A DNA stretch of 64,000 nt from Paludibacter sp. (lineage in GTDB: Bacteria; Bacteroidota; Bacteroidia; Bacteroidales; Paludibacteraceae): assembly GCA_024710005.1 (NCBI GenBank), contig JANJVQ010000036.1, forward strand, positions 310,001-374,000, read 5' to 3'. Both the position numbers and the translations under genes were made by a program. The notes beneath the pieces are model-generated. The model had not been told where the DNA came from and made no database searches. It saw only the letters and a program-made list of their open reading frames with translations. Positions 1 to 7,550 of this stretch are shown piece by piece. How positions within the stretch are numbered: the stretch's first letter is position 1; every line of letters starts with the position of its first letter.

Positions 1-207
1 GGTATGGCCGGTTCCTTCGGGTACGAAAAAGAACATTACGAACTCTCGCAGCAAATCGGGGAACTGGTGTTGTTTAAACAGGTCGAACAATTACCCGGTA
101 ATACGCTGGTGGTGGCGCAGGGCACCAGTTGTCGCTCGCAGATAAAGGACGGGACCAAAAGGGAGGCATTGCATCCTGTGGAGGTGTTGTTTGGGGCGTT
201 GAGGTGA
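1..207 (+). CDS. FAD-linked oxidase / Fe-S oxidoreductase, C-terminal fragment
   Basis: This is the last 68 codons of a gene that starts before the window; the frame is open from base 1. The visible residues begin GMAGSFGYEKEHYELS, which in the D-lactate/glycolate dehydrogenase family (FAD domain fused to an Fe-S, CCG-motif domain) directly follows the last CCG cysteine motif. The tail with GTSCRSQI and HPVEVLFGAL also fits the end of that Fe-S domain. Full-length Bacteroidota members are large (roughly 900-1000 residues) and oxidise 2-hydroxyacids at the membrane. Substrate cannot be assigned from this piece. Family assignment is from remembered motif similarity. Confidence 0.75.
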   Translation, partial: GMAGSFGYEKEHYELSQQIGELVLFKQVEQLPGNTLVVAQGTSCRSQIKDGTKREALHPVEVLFGALR

Positions 208-223
208 AGTGCAGGCCATCGGG

Positions 224-260
224 GTTTGCTTCGTCGGCTTCGCCAACTTGCAATGACGGG
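224..260 (+). repeat. Dispersed palindromic module X, solo copy
   Basis: A short imperfect palindrome with conserved ends (TTGCTTCGTC at the left, TTGCAATGACGG at the right) and an inner stem GGC-TTC-GCC. The same ends recur at 287-330, 480-523, 1687-1722, 1890-1932, 4445-4515, 29766-29811 and 34851-34875, with different inner stems. It is noncoding. Confidence 0.7.
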
Positions 261-280
261 CAAACGACCAAATGCGATTG

Positions 281-525
281 TTGAGGGGGTTGCTTCGTCG
301 TTCACCTTGTGAACTCCTCGCAATGACGGTGCGTTGATTATGGTCATATAAACGTCGCAATTGGGTTTGCGAACTTATTAAGTGATTTGCAGCGACGGGT
401 TCGGGGGTCAATAGCGCCCATCGTGAAAAAATGTTGATGGGTTGTACAAGCTTGGACGATGGGTATTTATTAAATGCGATGGCCCCGTCATTGCGAGGAG
501 TGCAAAGCGCGACGAGGCAACCTCC
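281..525 (+). repeat. MITE-like structured repeat, copy A
   Basis: About 245 bp bounded by module X at the left (287-330) and an inverted module X at the right (480-523). Between them are two long-range stems: CGTCGC at 353-358 with GCGACG at 392-397, and CCCATCGT at 417-424 with ACGATGGG at 456-463. Copy B (1687-1932) is the same element inverted, and in it the second stem reads CCCGTCGT/ACGACGGG, a compensatory A-T to G-C change. The gene-free stretch 208-567 holds only this element and the solo module before it. Confidence 0.75.
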
Positions 526-567
526 TCGCACCTACACTTGGTAAATTATTAGTACACAAATACTACT

Positions 568-1647
568 TTATTTTTTCTTCTTCCTTTTCTTCCTAAACCA
601 CATATAATACCCCGTAACCGGCAAACTTGCCCCGATTAACCCACTGATAAATGTGAGTATCTTCGACCAGATGCCCCAGAAGTTGCCGACATGCAGTGAA
701 TAGGTCCAACCCCAGATTTTGGATGCCTTGTCCTGGTCTTTGTACAGGTTGATACCAGTTATCTCACCCGTTTGCTTGTCGAAATCGTACTTGTCGGTGG
801 CGCGTGAGGTCGGTGCGTTTTTTTGATGTACCACTGCTGAACCGTCCTGGATGCGGACATATTTGAAATTCTGGTTTTGCTGCTTCAGTTCATCGGCAAC
901 AGCCTGCCAAATCTCGATGTTGACCTTTTTGGGTTCTTTTTTCTCACCTCTGCCGCCTCCTTCCCGTGCCTTTTCCTGCGGAACTTCCGCCCCGAATAGC
1001 CTGAAAACGCCGTTTCGGTACCATTCGAACGACCACATCAACCCGGTTACCGCGCCCACGAATAAAATCAGAAAGGCATAAGCGCCCAACACGCTGTGCA
1101 AATCGTACATCAGTCGACGGAAACCTTTTTTGCCTTGTATGGTGAAACTTCTTTTCTTCAGTTTCTTCGGAAACCAGATGATGACTCCCGTTATCAGGAT
1201 AAATACAAATACCAGGGTGGATATTCCGACGGAGTATTTGCCCCAGGTGCGCGTGTCGTCGAGTAGCCAGCGGTGCAGCGACATCACTACGAAAAACGGA
1301 CTTTCCCGATAGTGGAAAATATCGGTTACCTGACCGGTATATTGATTCACATAGGCTGTCACGCGGAAGCCTTCTGCTAATCCCATCGCGTAGGTGCGCT
1401 TCGGGTCGGATTCTATCCTGACATCCTTAACCTGATTGTCGGTCAGCTGACTGTTCACCATTGGAATCAGTTGTTCCAACGGAATAGGTTCTTGCTGCAT
1501 TGTGTTGACAAAATACCGTTCCGGATGCGCCCATTCCTGCAACTCGTCCTGAAAAACCAGGATGGAGCCACTGAGGCAAACGATAACGAGGATAATGCCG
1601 ACCGGGATGGACAACCATTTATGGAGTGCAAGGAAGAATTTTCGCAT
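568..1647 (-). CDS. PepSY-associated TM-helix family membrane protein
   Basis: A 359-residue inner-membrane protein of the PepSY_TM family. Transmembrane segments are visible at about residues 12-32, 138-159, 181-207 and 325-350, with a periplasmic PepSY-like region between the first two. Conserved histidines sit near the membrane segments (HKW near residue 9, SLHRW, YDLHSVLG, YSLHVGNFWG). The tail is very basic (RKKRKKKK). In Bacteroidota these proteins commonly sit beside siderophore or haem TonB receptors, and here the receptor follows at 1942-4335 on the same strand. A role in reductive iron release or siderophore handling is inferred from that context. The spacer to the receptor is filled by repeat copy B, so co-transcription is uncertain. 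Confidence 0.85.
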   Translation of the reverse strand: MRKFFLALHKWLSIPVGIILVIVCLSGSILVFQDELQEWAHPERYFVNTMQQEPIPLEQLIPMVNSQLTDNQVKDVRIESDPKRTYAMGLAEGFRVTAYVNQYTGQVTDIFHYRESPFFVVMSLHRWLLDDTRTWGKYSVGISTLVFVFILITGVIIWFPKKLKKRSFTIQGKKGFRRLMYDLHSVLGAYAFLILFVGAVTGLMWSFEWYRNGVFRLFGAEVPQEKAREGGGRGEKKEPKKVNIEIWQAVADELKQQNQNFKYVRIQDGSAVVHQKNAPTSRATDKYDFDKQTGEITGINLYKDQDKASKIWGWTYSLHVGNFWGIWSKILTFISGLIGASLPVTGYYMWFRKKRKKKK

Positions 1648-1686
1648 GATAATTTTGTTATATATAATACAGAACCTGTTATGAAG

Positions 1687-1932
1687 AGGGGGTTGCTTCG
1701 TCGGCTTTGCCGACTCGCAATGTCGAGGTCATCGCATTTAAAAAAATACCCGTCGTCCAAGTTTGCATAACACATCAACATTATTGCACGACGGGCACTA
1801 TTGCCCCCGGAACCCGTCGCTGCAAATCACTCAATAAGTTAGCAAAAGCTCAAGCGACGTTTATTTGCCCCCAATTAACGCACCGTCATTGCGAGGAGTT
1901 CACAAAGTGAACGACGTGGCAACCCCCTCTAC
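1687..1932 (-). repeat. MITE-like structured repeat, copy B (inverted)
   Basis: Reverse-complement copy of the 281-525 element, again with module X at both ends. Stems are CCCGTCGT at 1749-1756 with ACGACGGG at 1788-1795, and a conserved CGTCGC/GCGACG pair. Copies A and B flank the PepSY gene as inverted repeats. The element fills nearly the whole spacer between the PepSY and TonB-receptor genes. Confidence 0.75.
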
Positions 1933-1941
1933 AATCAATCC

Positions 1942-4335
1942 TCAAAACCGATACGACAACACAGCTGCCAAATTCAGCGGATCAATCTGGTTGATGTAAC
2001 CTCCTCTGTAATAAGAGTTATATCCGATGGCGTTGAAGATGTTGTTCGCGAACACACGAGCGGTGAACTTCTCGTAGGTGTAAGCCAGTTGCAGGTTGAC
2101 GGTGGTGTAGGCCGGCATCTCAAATGGTTTTACCCCTGCCGGTGTTCCGTGTCCGTCGGGTGTCAGACTGAATTCATTCACCGGACGCTCGCCTACATAG
2201 TAAGTTCCCAGTCCGACCGACAATCCTTTCAAGGCACTTTTACTGAGCGTGTAATATATCCAGCCATTGGCCGTATGGTCGGGTGCATTCATCGGTGATG
2301 AACCATTCACATACGACGGACTGTTTTCGTAACGGGCATTCAACCAGGCATATCCCAGCATCACCTGCAGGTTGGGCAGCGGACGGCCATTTAGTTCTAC
2401 CTCGACACCATTTCGCAATAAATCTCCGGCTTTGATGAAGTATCCGGTTACGGTATTTGTTCCGGGTACATATTCAGTATTGGAGAGGTTCTCGGTGATG
2501 ATGTCAAAATAGGTCAGGTTGAAACGCAGGCGGTTGTCTAACCAATCGGATTTGATGCCGACTTCGACTTGCCTGGTATCTGACGGACCGATTTCTTCGC
2601 CGTTTGACATTTTGTTGGATGCGGAACGCAGGTTGGTCGTGGTCGTATAGGAACCGAACAGGTTGATATTCTCAATCGGTGATACCATTACCCCGGCCAT
2701 CGGGTTCCAGGCTGAACCGGTAGTCGGACCGGCGCTGGTGGCGCTGATGCTGCTCCCGTAGCTGTAACGCAAGCCAAGGATAGCTTTCAGGTATTTGTTG
2801 ATGGTCATCACTTCCTGCAACAACAAACCGTAACTCGAACTGCGGGATTCAATGGGGCTGGCTGCTGTTAGCGCGACATTTTTCGTGATTTTATTCGGAA
2901 TGATGGACTGCAATACATCTATGGTATCAATGACTGCCGTATTATATGCCGTGGTCGATAAGTCGGTAAATTTATAATCAAATCCTACCTGAAAAGTATG
3001 CTTTACCGGACCGGTCATCACATCCCTTCCCACGAAATCCAGCTGGAATACCGAGTTGGCATCATCGCGCAATGAACGGGAAACCGAACGGCGACGCATG
3101 TTGTATTGTCCCGGATAGGCATTCAGCAAGGTAGCCATCGAAGTCGAAGTGTTGTCAAGCTGATAGTTGGAAGCAAACCACGAAGCCCGAAGACTGTATT
3201 TTTCTGAAAGCTGACGCACGAAACGTGCTGCGTAAGTCGTGGTAATGTTGTTGGCATTGTCCGATTCGAACCCTAAGAATTTATCATAAGGCATCTCGTA
3301 TAAAGCATTCACCGAGTCAGGGCCCAGGTTCACGGTACTGGTGTAGGGCGTGCGGTTGTCGTTGAGGTAATCCATTTCCAGCACGATCATCGTCTTGGGA
3401 TTCGGCTGCCATGCCAGCGATGGATTCAGATATACGCGGTCGGAACCAATCACAGGACGGTAATTGTCGGCACGCTCGAAGGCGCCGTTAACCCTGAAGG
3501 CGATTGTTTTCTCGCGGTTCAGTACCGTCTGCATATCGAAAGTGGGACGGAAATAACCCCAACTACCGGCACGCAGCGAAACATCCCCGGTATTGATGAA
3601 CTTCGGCGTTTTGGTTACCACGTTAATCACGCCACCCGGACTACCCAAATCGTTCCCGATACCCTGGGTGATGGCAGCAGAACCTTTGATGACCTGCACA
3701 CTTTCCACACCCTGCATTTCGGTGAGTGCTGATGCCGTACGGAAATCAGAATCCAGCCGCACCCCGTTTTTCACGATGGGTACTCCCCGGTATCCGCGGG
3801 TTGACAAACTCTCGCGTACTCCGCCATAAGAACCGAATAAGGTGATGCCCGGCACGTTGCGCACGGCTTCCGTTACGGTAAGTACACCCAGTTCAGTCAG
3901 TGCTTTCTCCGAAATAACCGAGATACTCTGAATCTGCTCTGAAGGGCGCAATGGCATGCGGGTAATGACATCTAATTTCTCCGGCTGTTTGTGACGTTCG
4001 CCAAACACCTCCACATCTTTCAGGTGGGTGTTGGGAATCATTTGCATTACCAATTGATCTTCTTTGTTCTTTTTCGGATCAATCTTTTGAATGTAGGGTT
4101 CATGACCGATGAAGTTGGCGACCAAAGTCAGTTCTCGGTCATTAGGTACCGGAAGCGAGAAGCTTCCTTCATTGTCGGTAGTTACACCCGTTTTGAGTTC
4201 CTGCACCATCACCGTGGCGGCAATCAGCGGATTACCATCGGTATCGATGATTTTACCTTCGATGGTAAATGCAGCAGTATTAAGACTTATAAATAAGCTG
4301 ATAACGATTAAAAATGTAGATATGAATTTTTGCAT
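1942..4335 (-). CDS. TonB-dependent siderophore-type outer-membrane receptor
   Basis: A 797-residue outer-membrane transporter. It has a signal peptide (about residues 1-22), then a carboxypeptidase-regulatory-like domain (about 24-105: IEGKIIDTDGNPLIAATV), a plug domain (about 125-240, with VRNVPGITLFGSYGG and ESLSTRGYRGVPIVKNGVR) and a 22-strand-type barrel ending in the aromatic residues YRF. The plug wording and length match the FecA/FhuE-like siderophore receptor group, not SusC. It would move ferric siderophore using TonB energy. The neighbouring PepSY protein supports an iron role. The exact ligand is unknown. A Fur box was not recognised upstream. Confidence 0.88.
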   Translation of the reverse strand: MQKFISTFLIVISLFISLNTAAFTIEGKIIDTDGNPLIAATVMVQELKTGVTTDNEGSFSLPVPNDRELTLVANFIGHEPYIQKIDPKKNKEDQLVMQMIPNTHLKDVEVFGERHKQPEKLDVITRMPLRPSEQIQSISVISEKALTELGVLTVTEAVRNVPGITLFGSYGGVRESLSTRGYRGVPIVKNGVRLDSDFRTASALTEMQGVESVQVIKGSAAITQGIGNDLGSPGGVINVVTKTPKFINTGDVSLRAGSWGYFRPTFDMQTVLNREKTIAFRVNGAFERADNYRPVIGSDRVYLNPSLAWQPNPKTMIVLEMDYLNDNRTPYTSTVNLGPDSVNALYEMPYDKFLGFESDNANNITTTYAARFVRQLSEKYSLRASWFASNYQLDNTSTSMATLLNAYPGQYNMRRRSVSRSLRDDANSVFQLDFVGRDVMTGPVKHTFQVGFDYKFTDLSTTAYNTAVIDTIDVLQSIIPNKITKNVALTAASPIESRSSSYGLLLQEVMTINKYLKAILGLRYSYGSSISATSAGPTTGSAWNPMAGVMVSPIENINLFGSYTTTTNLRSASNKMSNGEEIGPSDTRQVEVGIKSDWLDNRLRFNLTYFDIITENLSNTEYVPGTNTVTGYFIKAGDLLRNGVEVELNGRPLPNLQVMLGYAWLNARYENSPSYVNGSSPMNAPDHTANGWIYYTLSKSALKGLSVGLGTYYVGERPVNEFSLTPDGHGTPAGVKPFEMPAYTTVNLQLAYTYEKFTARVFANNIFNAIGYNSYYRGGYINQIDPLNLAAVLSYRF

Positions 4336-4440
4336 TGTAATATAGTTTTTGAATTACGTTGCAAAATTCGGGGAAAAAGTAAAGCAAAAAAATCACTAAT
4401 TATAATGATTTTTTGTAAAAGGGTATAGCGTGTTTTGGGT

Positions 4441-4603
4441 AGAGAGGGTTGCTTCGCTATGCTCGCAATGACGAGGTTGCTTCGTCACTCACTACGTTCG
4501 CTCCTCGCAATGACGGTGTGTTGATTAGGGTCATATATACGTCGCTGTTGGTTTTGCGGACTAATTGAGTGATTTGCAGCGACGGGTTCGTGGGACAATT
4601 ATG
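4441..4603 (+). repeat. MITE-like structured repeat, copy C (truncated)
   Basis: Two module X units in tandem (4445-4475 and 4475-4515) followed by the left half of the same element seen at 281-525: the CGTCGC/GCGACG stem region is present. The second stem and the right-hand module are missing. The similarity stops at about 4603, just before the inverted-repeat element at 4613. Confidence 0.65.
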
Positions 4604-4612
4604 CTCAACCAG

Positions 4613-4795
4613 AACCTTATTTTCAACCTTATTTTCTTACAAAACAACCTTAGTAGCATAGATTTGGGTTATATTTCCTCTGACCTTATTACCTTATTTT
4701 GATTGATAGGTTTTTTAATAAGGTTAGGTATGGTGTGGGTATTTATTTGCTACTAAGGTTGTTTTGTAAGAAAATAAGGTTAGTAAAATAAGGTT
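4613..4795. repeat. Nested inverted-repeat element (MITE-like)
   Basis: The arms 4625-4658 and 4748-4781 are perfect 34 bp reverse complements. Each is extended outward by a second 11 bp unit (AACCTTATTTT at 4613-4623, AAAATAAGGTT at 4785-4795). The ~89 bp centre again contains ACCTTATT and AATAAGGT, so the dyad is nested. No open frame of note lies inside. It fills the rest of the gene-free stretch between the TonB receptor and the hipA remnant. Confidence 0.75.
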
Positions 4796-4866
4796 AATGA
4801 CGGTTTTCCCCAAGAGGCAACATCGAACAGGGGTTGATTACGCAGTTGTTGTGTGGTCTGAAACCA

Positions 4867-5916
4867 TCAAACCCGAAATGCTTTCGCCTTTCGTTCTATT
4901 TCCGAAGGAGATATTTTGTACTGAGTTGCCAGTTTTCTCCAGGATGAAACAGCTTTGGTTACTTCCTTCTTTATTTCTTCTGCACGTTGGTTGGAAAGCA
5001 AATAATAAGGAGCGGTTTTCATAACCAAATCAATATCTAAAGAGTTATCTTCATCATCAATATTGAGTTTGAGACCAGTTCCTGTTTCATTAGCATTGAT
5101 GTCAAATGCCGGTGATAGCGTCCAGCCAGCTTCAGTATAGATAAACCCATGATTTCGCAAATGATCATCTGTGTTCGAAACACAAACGGAGAAAAGAACC
5201 CTGCGAAAAAGCTCTTCTAAGTTCTCAATGACATCTGTACAGGTCGATTTAATAAACCCGACTAAATCTAAATAACTTACTCCACAATCCGCATCGTCTC
5301 CATCAGTCCTTTGTAACAATGTCATTGCTGATGCAAAATGAATACGTTTGTTATCTGCTGTCCGGTCAAAACGTTGTGATAAATAAGTATGATAAGGAGA
5401 AGCAAGTCTTTTTATGATGGCATTTGGAACCGTAATCTTAGCCTGAATTGCCAGGGTATGCACAACCATTTCCCACAGCCCGACGTCAGTATCATCTTTG
5501 TTACTGGGGAATTTTGCGATCCACTGTTTCCCGTTTGTATCAACAACATCAGCTTTGGGACGAGCACCTCCCAATGATGATCCCGGAGCAATCAGTTGGT
5601 TAATCCATTTCAGCGAAGTCTCATCTAAATTGTCAGCATTCTTTTCATATTGTTCAACAGCGAATTCAAGGTCTCTTAATGAAGTCCAGGGTGGAGCAGC
5701 TAATCTTTCGTCATTGCTCAAAAAATCACCGTCTTCTAACTCTTTAAAACGCAATCCGCCCATACGGTGACTGTCATGCACACCCAACATGAAATCAATC
5801 CCGAATAAAGTACGAGGCTCTTTTTGCTCAATCTTAGACAAAAGAATTTCTCTGCGCTTCATCAATAACTGTCCCCATCTGTCGGGAGATGAATCTTTGA
5901 AAATTCCGAAGTTATC
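4867..5916 (-). pseudogene. 5'-truncated HipA-family kinase toxin
   Basis: The frame encodes the kinase part of a HipA protein: a Gly-rich loop SSLGGARPKADV, WIAKFPS, the catalytic loop SNTDDHLRNHGF and the metal-binding LSPAFDINAN. Reading upstream of the first usable start (TTG 5865 / ATG 5862), the frame continues as DNFGIFKDSSPDRWGQLL, the expected HipA sequence just before this point, up to 5916. The next in-frame codon but one is a stop (5920-5922). Family members are about 420-440 residues, so roughly the first 90-100 residues are gone, and no HipB antitoxin lies nearby. The break coincides with the start codon of the divergent gene at 5917. A shortened product from TTG/ATG could still be made, with its kinase motifs intact. 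Confidence 0.8.
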
Positions 5917-6348
5917 ATGTCAAATATAGCAGAATTTCTTGGTGTTAATTTAGAGAAAGATAATCCTGTCGAAAATGTCGAATATGAAAATTTGTTTGAA
6001 TGGACAAATTGGTTGTTTAATAAAAATTTGCCTAATAAAATAATTGGAGACAGCGAAAATTTAAACACCCTAAATAAAGTTATTGTCTCACCAATGGCTT
6101 TGCATGCATTTAAATTGGGAGAAAGTCTTTTTAATGCCATTGAATTCACAGACGAGTTTGATATACAATTTGAAAATGCGATGAAAAATGCTATTAATCA
6201 ATTAAAAAAAGCGGATGGTTTAACAACAAAAACAAAAAGATTATATCCCAACTTATTAGATGATTTAGTGGAAATCAACAGAATTGTACGAAAAATAAAA
6301 ACTGTTAAAGACGAACTTGAAGCTGGTAGATTCGATGAAGAACTTTAA
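5917..6348 (+). CDS. Hypothetical protein, first gene of AT-rich pair
   Basis: Encodes 143 residues that I do not recognise. It is predicted largely helical, with no signal peptide, membrane segment or cysteine motif. The C-terminal half (about 70-143) is Lys/Glu-rich and looks like a helical bundle. Base composition is visibly AT-richer than the flanking genes. The start ATG sits exactly at the break point of the truncated hipA on the other strand. Its 3' end overlaps the start of the next gene by 14 nt, so the two are almost certainly co-translated. A paired function such as antitoxin, immunity or specificity partner for the next protein is possible but only an inference from the layout. 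Confidence 0.7.
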   Translation: MSNIAEFLGVNLEKDNPVENVEYENLFEWTNWLFNKNLPNKIIGDSENLNTLNKVIVSPMALHAFKLGESLFNAIEFTDEFDIQFENAMKNAINQLKKADGLTTKTKRLYPNLLDDLVEINRIVRKIKTVKDELEAGRFDEEL

Positions 6349-7312
6349 GAAAAACATATCAGAACAATTTGCTGAATTTTCGGTACAAAAACCGAACGAA
6401 GCAAAATCGAAAAAACATATTTATGCAGACTATGTTGAGTTAATTTGTCTTTTTTCAAATGATTTTGTTTCACAATCCGATGTCATTGATAGAATGCAGG
6501 ATAGCGGAGATGAATTTAACGTGCCAACTCCAAAAGATGGAAGCATTGGTTTGGTTGATGCGCAAGAACATGATTCTGCAGAAAAATTTATTAATATAGT
6601 TTTCGAATATATCGAAGAACGAAAAATAATTTACAGAAACGCCTATCCTTTTGAAACAGAATCAGAAAAAGGAATCAAGTTAAAAGACAAAAGTTCTTTG
6701 ACTGAACAACAAAAATTATATGTATATCTACTAATTGCGTCTTCCTTAAAATCATTCAAAAAGCTAAAAGCCGAAATAACTTCCGAGTTTGAAACACTTT
6801 CTGAGTTTGTGCTTAAATCATATCTCCCTTCGCAAGCAAGAATTCTAAATTTTGCAAATAATGATCTTTATAATGGTAATACAAAAGAGAAAATAAAACA
6901 GCTTGCGAATGACATTAACTTAGAATATAATAATGAAGAGGTAGAGCAAATATCAGATTATAATAGCAAAGAAGAAGGTTTAGACATTGTTGCATGGATT
7001 CCATTTGAAGATAACAACCCAAATACAATTATTATTCTAGGACAATGTGCATGCGGAAAAGATTGGTTTGGGAAACAAAATGAAACTTTCCGATATGAAA
7101 ATTATTTAAAATACTATAGACAACCATTTACTCATTCCGTATTTATGCCCTATGATCTCAACAACACAAAAGGAAGGTTTGGTTACAGCAAAGATTTAAC
7201 AACAAATCACATATTTTTTGAGAGGAGACGAATTCTTAATCTTACGAGTAACAATATTTTTGACAATTTAAAGTATTCTAAACAAATCATTGAAAAATGT
7301 TTAGAATATTGA
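6335..7312 (+). CDS. Hypothetical protein with nuclease-like motif
   Basis: Encodes 325 residues from ATG 6335 (an upstream TTG at 6317 would add six). I do not recognise a named family. Residues from about 215 read EEGLDIVAWIPF, a short linker, then IIILGQCACGKDWFGKQ. An acidic residue ahead of a beta-strand and a Q-x-(A)-C-G-K pattern after the next hydrophobic strand is reminiscent of the PD-(D/E)XK nuclease core, with Asp and a terminal Lys in the right order. The N-terminal half is helical and charged (EYIEERKIIYRN, SLTEQQKLYVYLL). It is AT-rich, overlaps the upstream gene by 14 nt and sits next to a broken toxin gene and mobile-type repeats, a setting typical of defence or restriction cassettes. 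A nuclease role is an inference. Confidence 0.7.
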   Translation: MKNFKKNISEQFAEFSVQKPNEAKSKKHIYADYVELICLFSNDFVSQSDVIDRMQDSGDEFNVPTPKDGSIGLVDAQEHDSAEKFINIVFEYIEERKIIYRNAYPFETESEKGIKLKDKSSLTEQQKLYVYLLIASSLKSFKKLKAEITSEFETLSEFVLKSYLPSQARILNFANNDLYNGNTKEKIKQLANDINLEYNNEEVEQISDYNSKEEGLDIVAWIPFEDNNPNTIIILGQCACGKDWFGKQNETFRYENYLKYYRQPFTHSVFMPYDLNNTKGRFGYSKDLTTNHIFFERRRILNLTSNNIFDNLKYSKQIIEKCLEY

Positions 7313-7550
7313 GAGGATATTGTATAAAACTCAAGAAATACTTAGCCGATAACAAGTGGTTTGCCCTTAACTATCAGATTAAATCAAAACCAATTTACGT
7401 TAATGTTGTTTTGTTAAATTTAATTTTTTTTGGAAAAAGTTTAACGTTTATGTCTGCTCTTTATAGTAATTTTAGCAACTCATTGTGTACAGTATTTATC
7501 AAATGGGTTTCTTTCAGCAAATCCCATTATTAACCACATTCTTAAATACC

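Noticed and set aside
8-531. Minus-strand frames over the first 530 bases
   Set aside because: They translate the module X palindromes and the oxidoreductase antisense strand; Arg/Ser/Cys-rich composition typical of shadow frames.
5862-6149. Minus-strand frame that could extend the hipA remnant
   Set aside because: It is in a different frame from hipA and lies antisense to the 5917-6348 gene; the hipA frame itself meets a stop at 5920-5922.
7297-7533. 78-residue frame between the AT-rich pair and the oxidoreductase operon
   Set aside because: Low-complexity AT-rich translation with no domain, overlapping the end of the previous gene; looks like chance in AT-rich DNA.
7425-7550. TTTG/TAATTTTA promoter before the first oxidoreductase gene
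   Set aside because: TTTG at 7429-7432 and TAATTTTA at 7467-7474 are 34 bp apart, too far for the Bacteroidota spacing of about 17-23.
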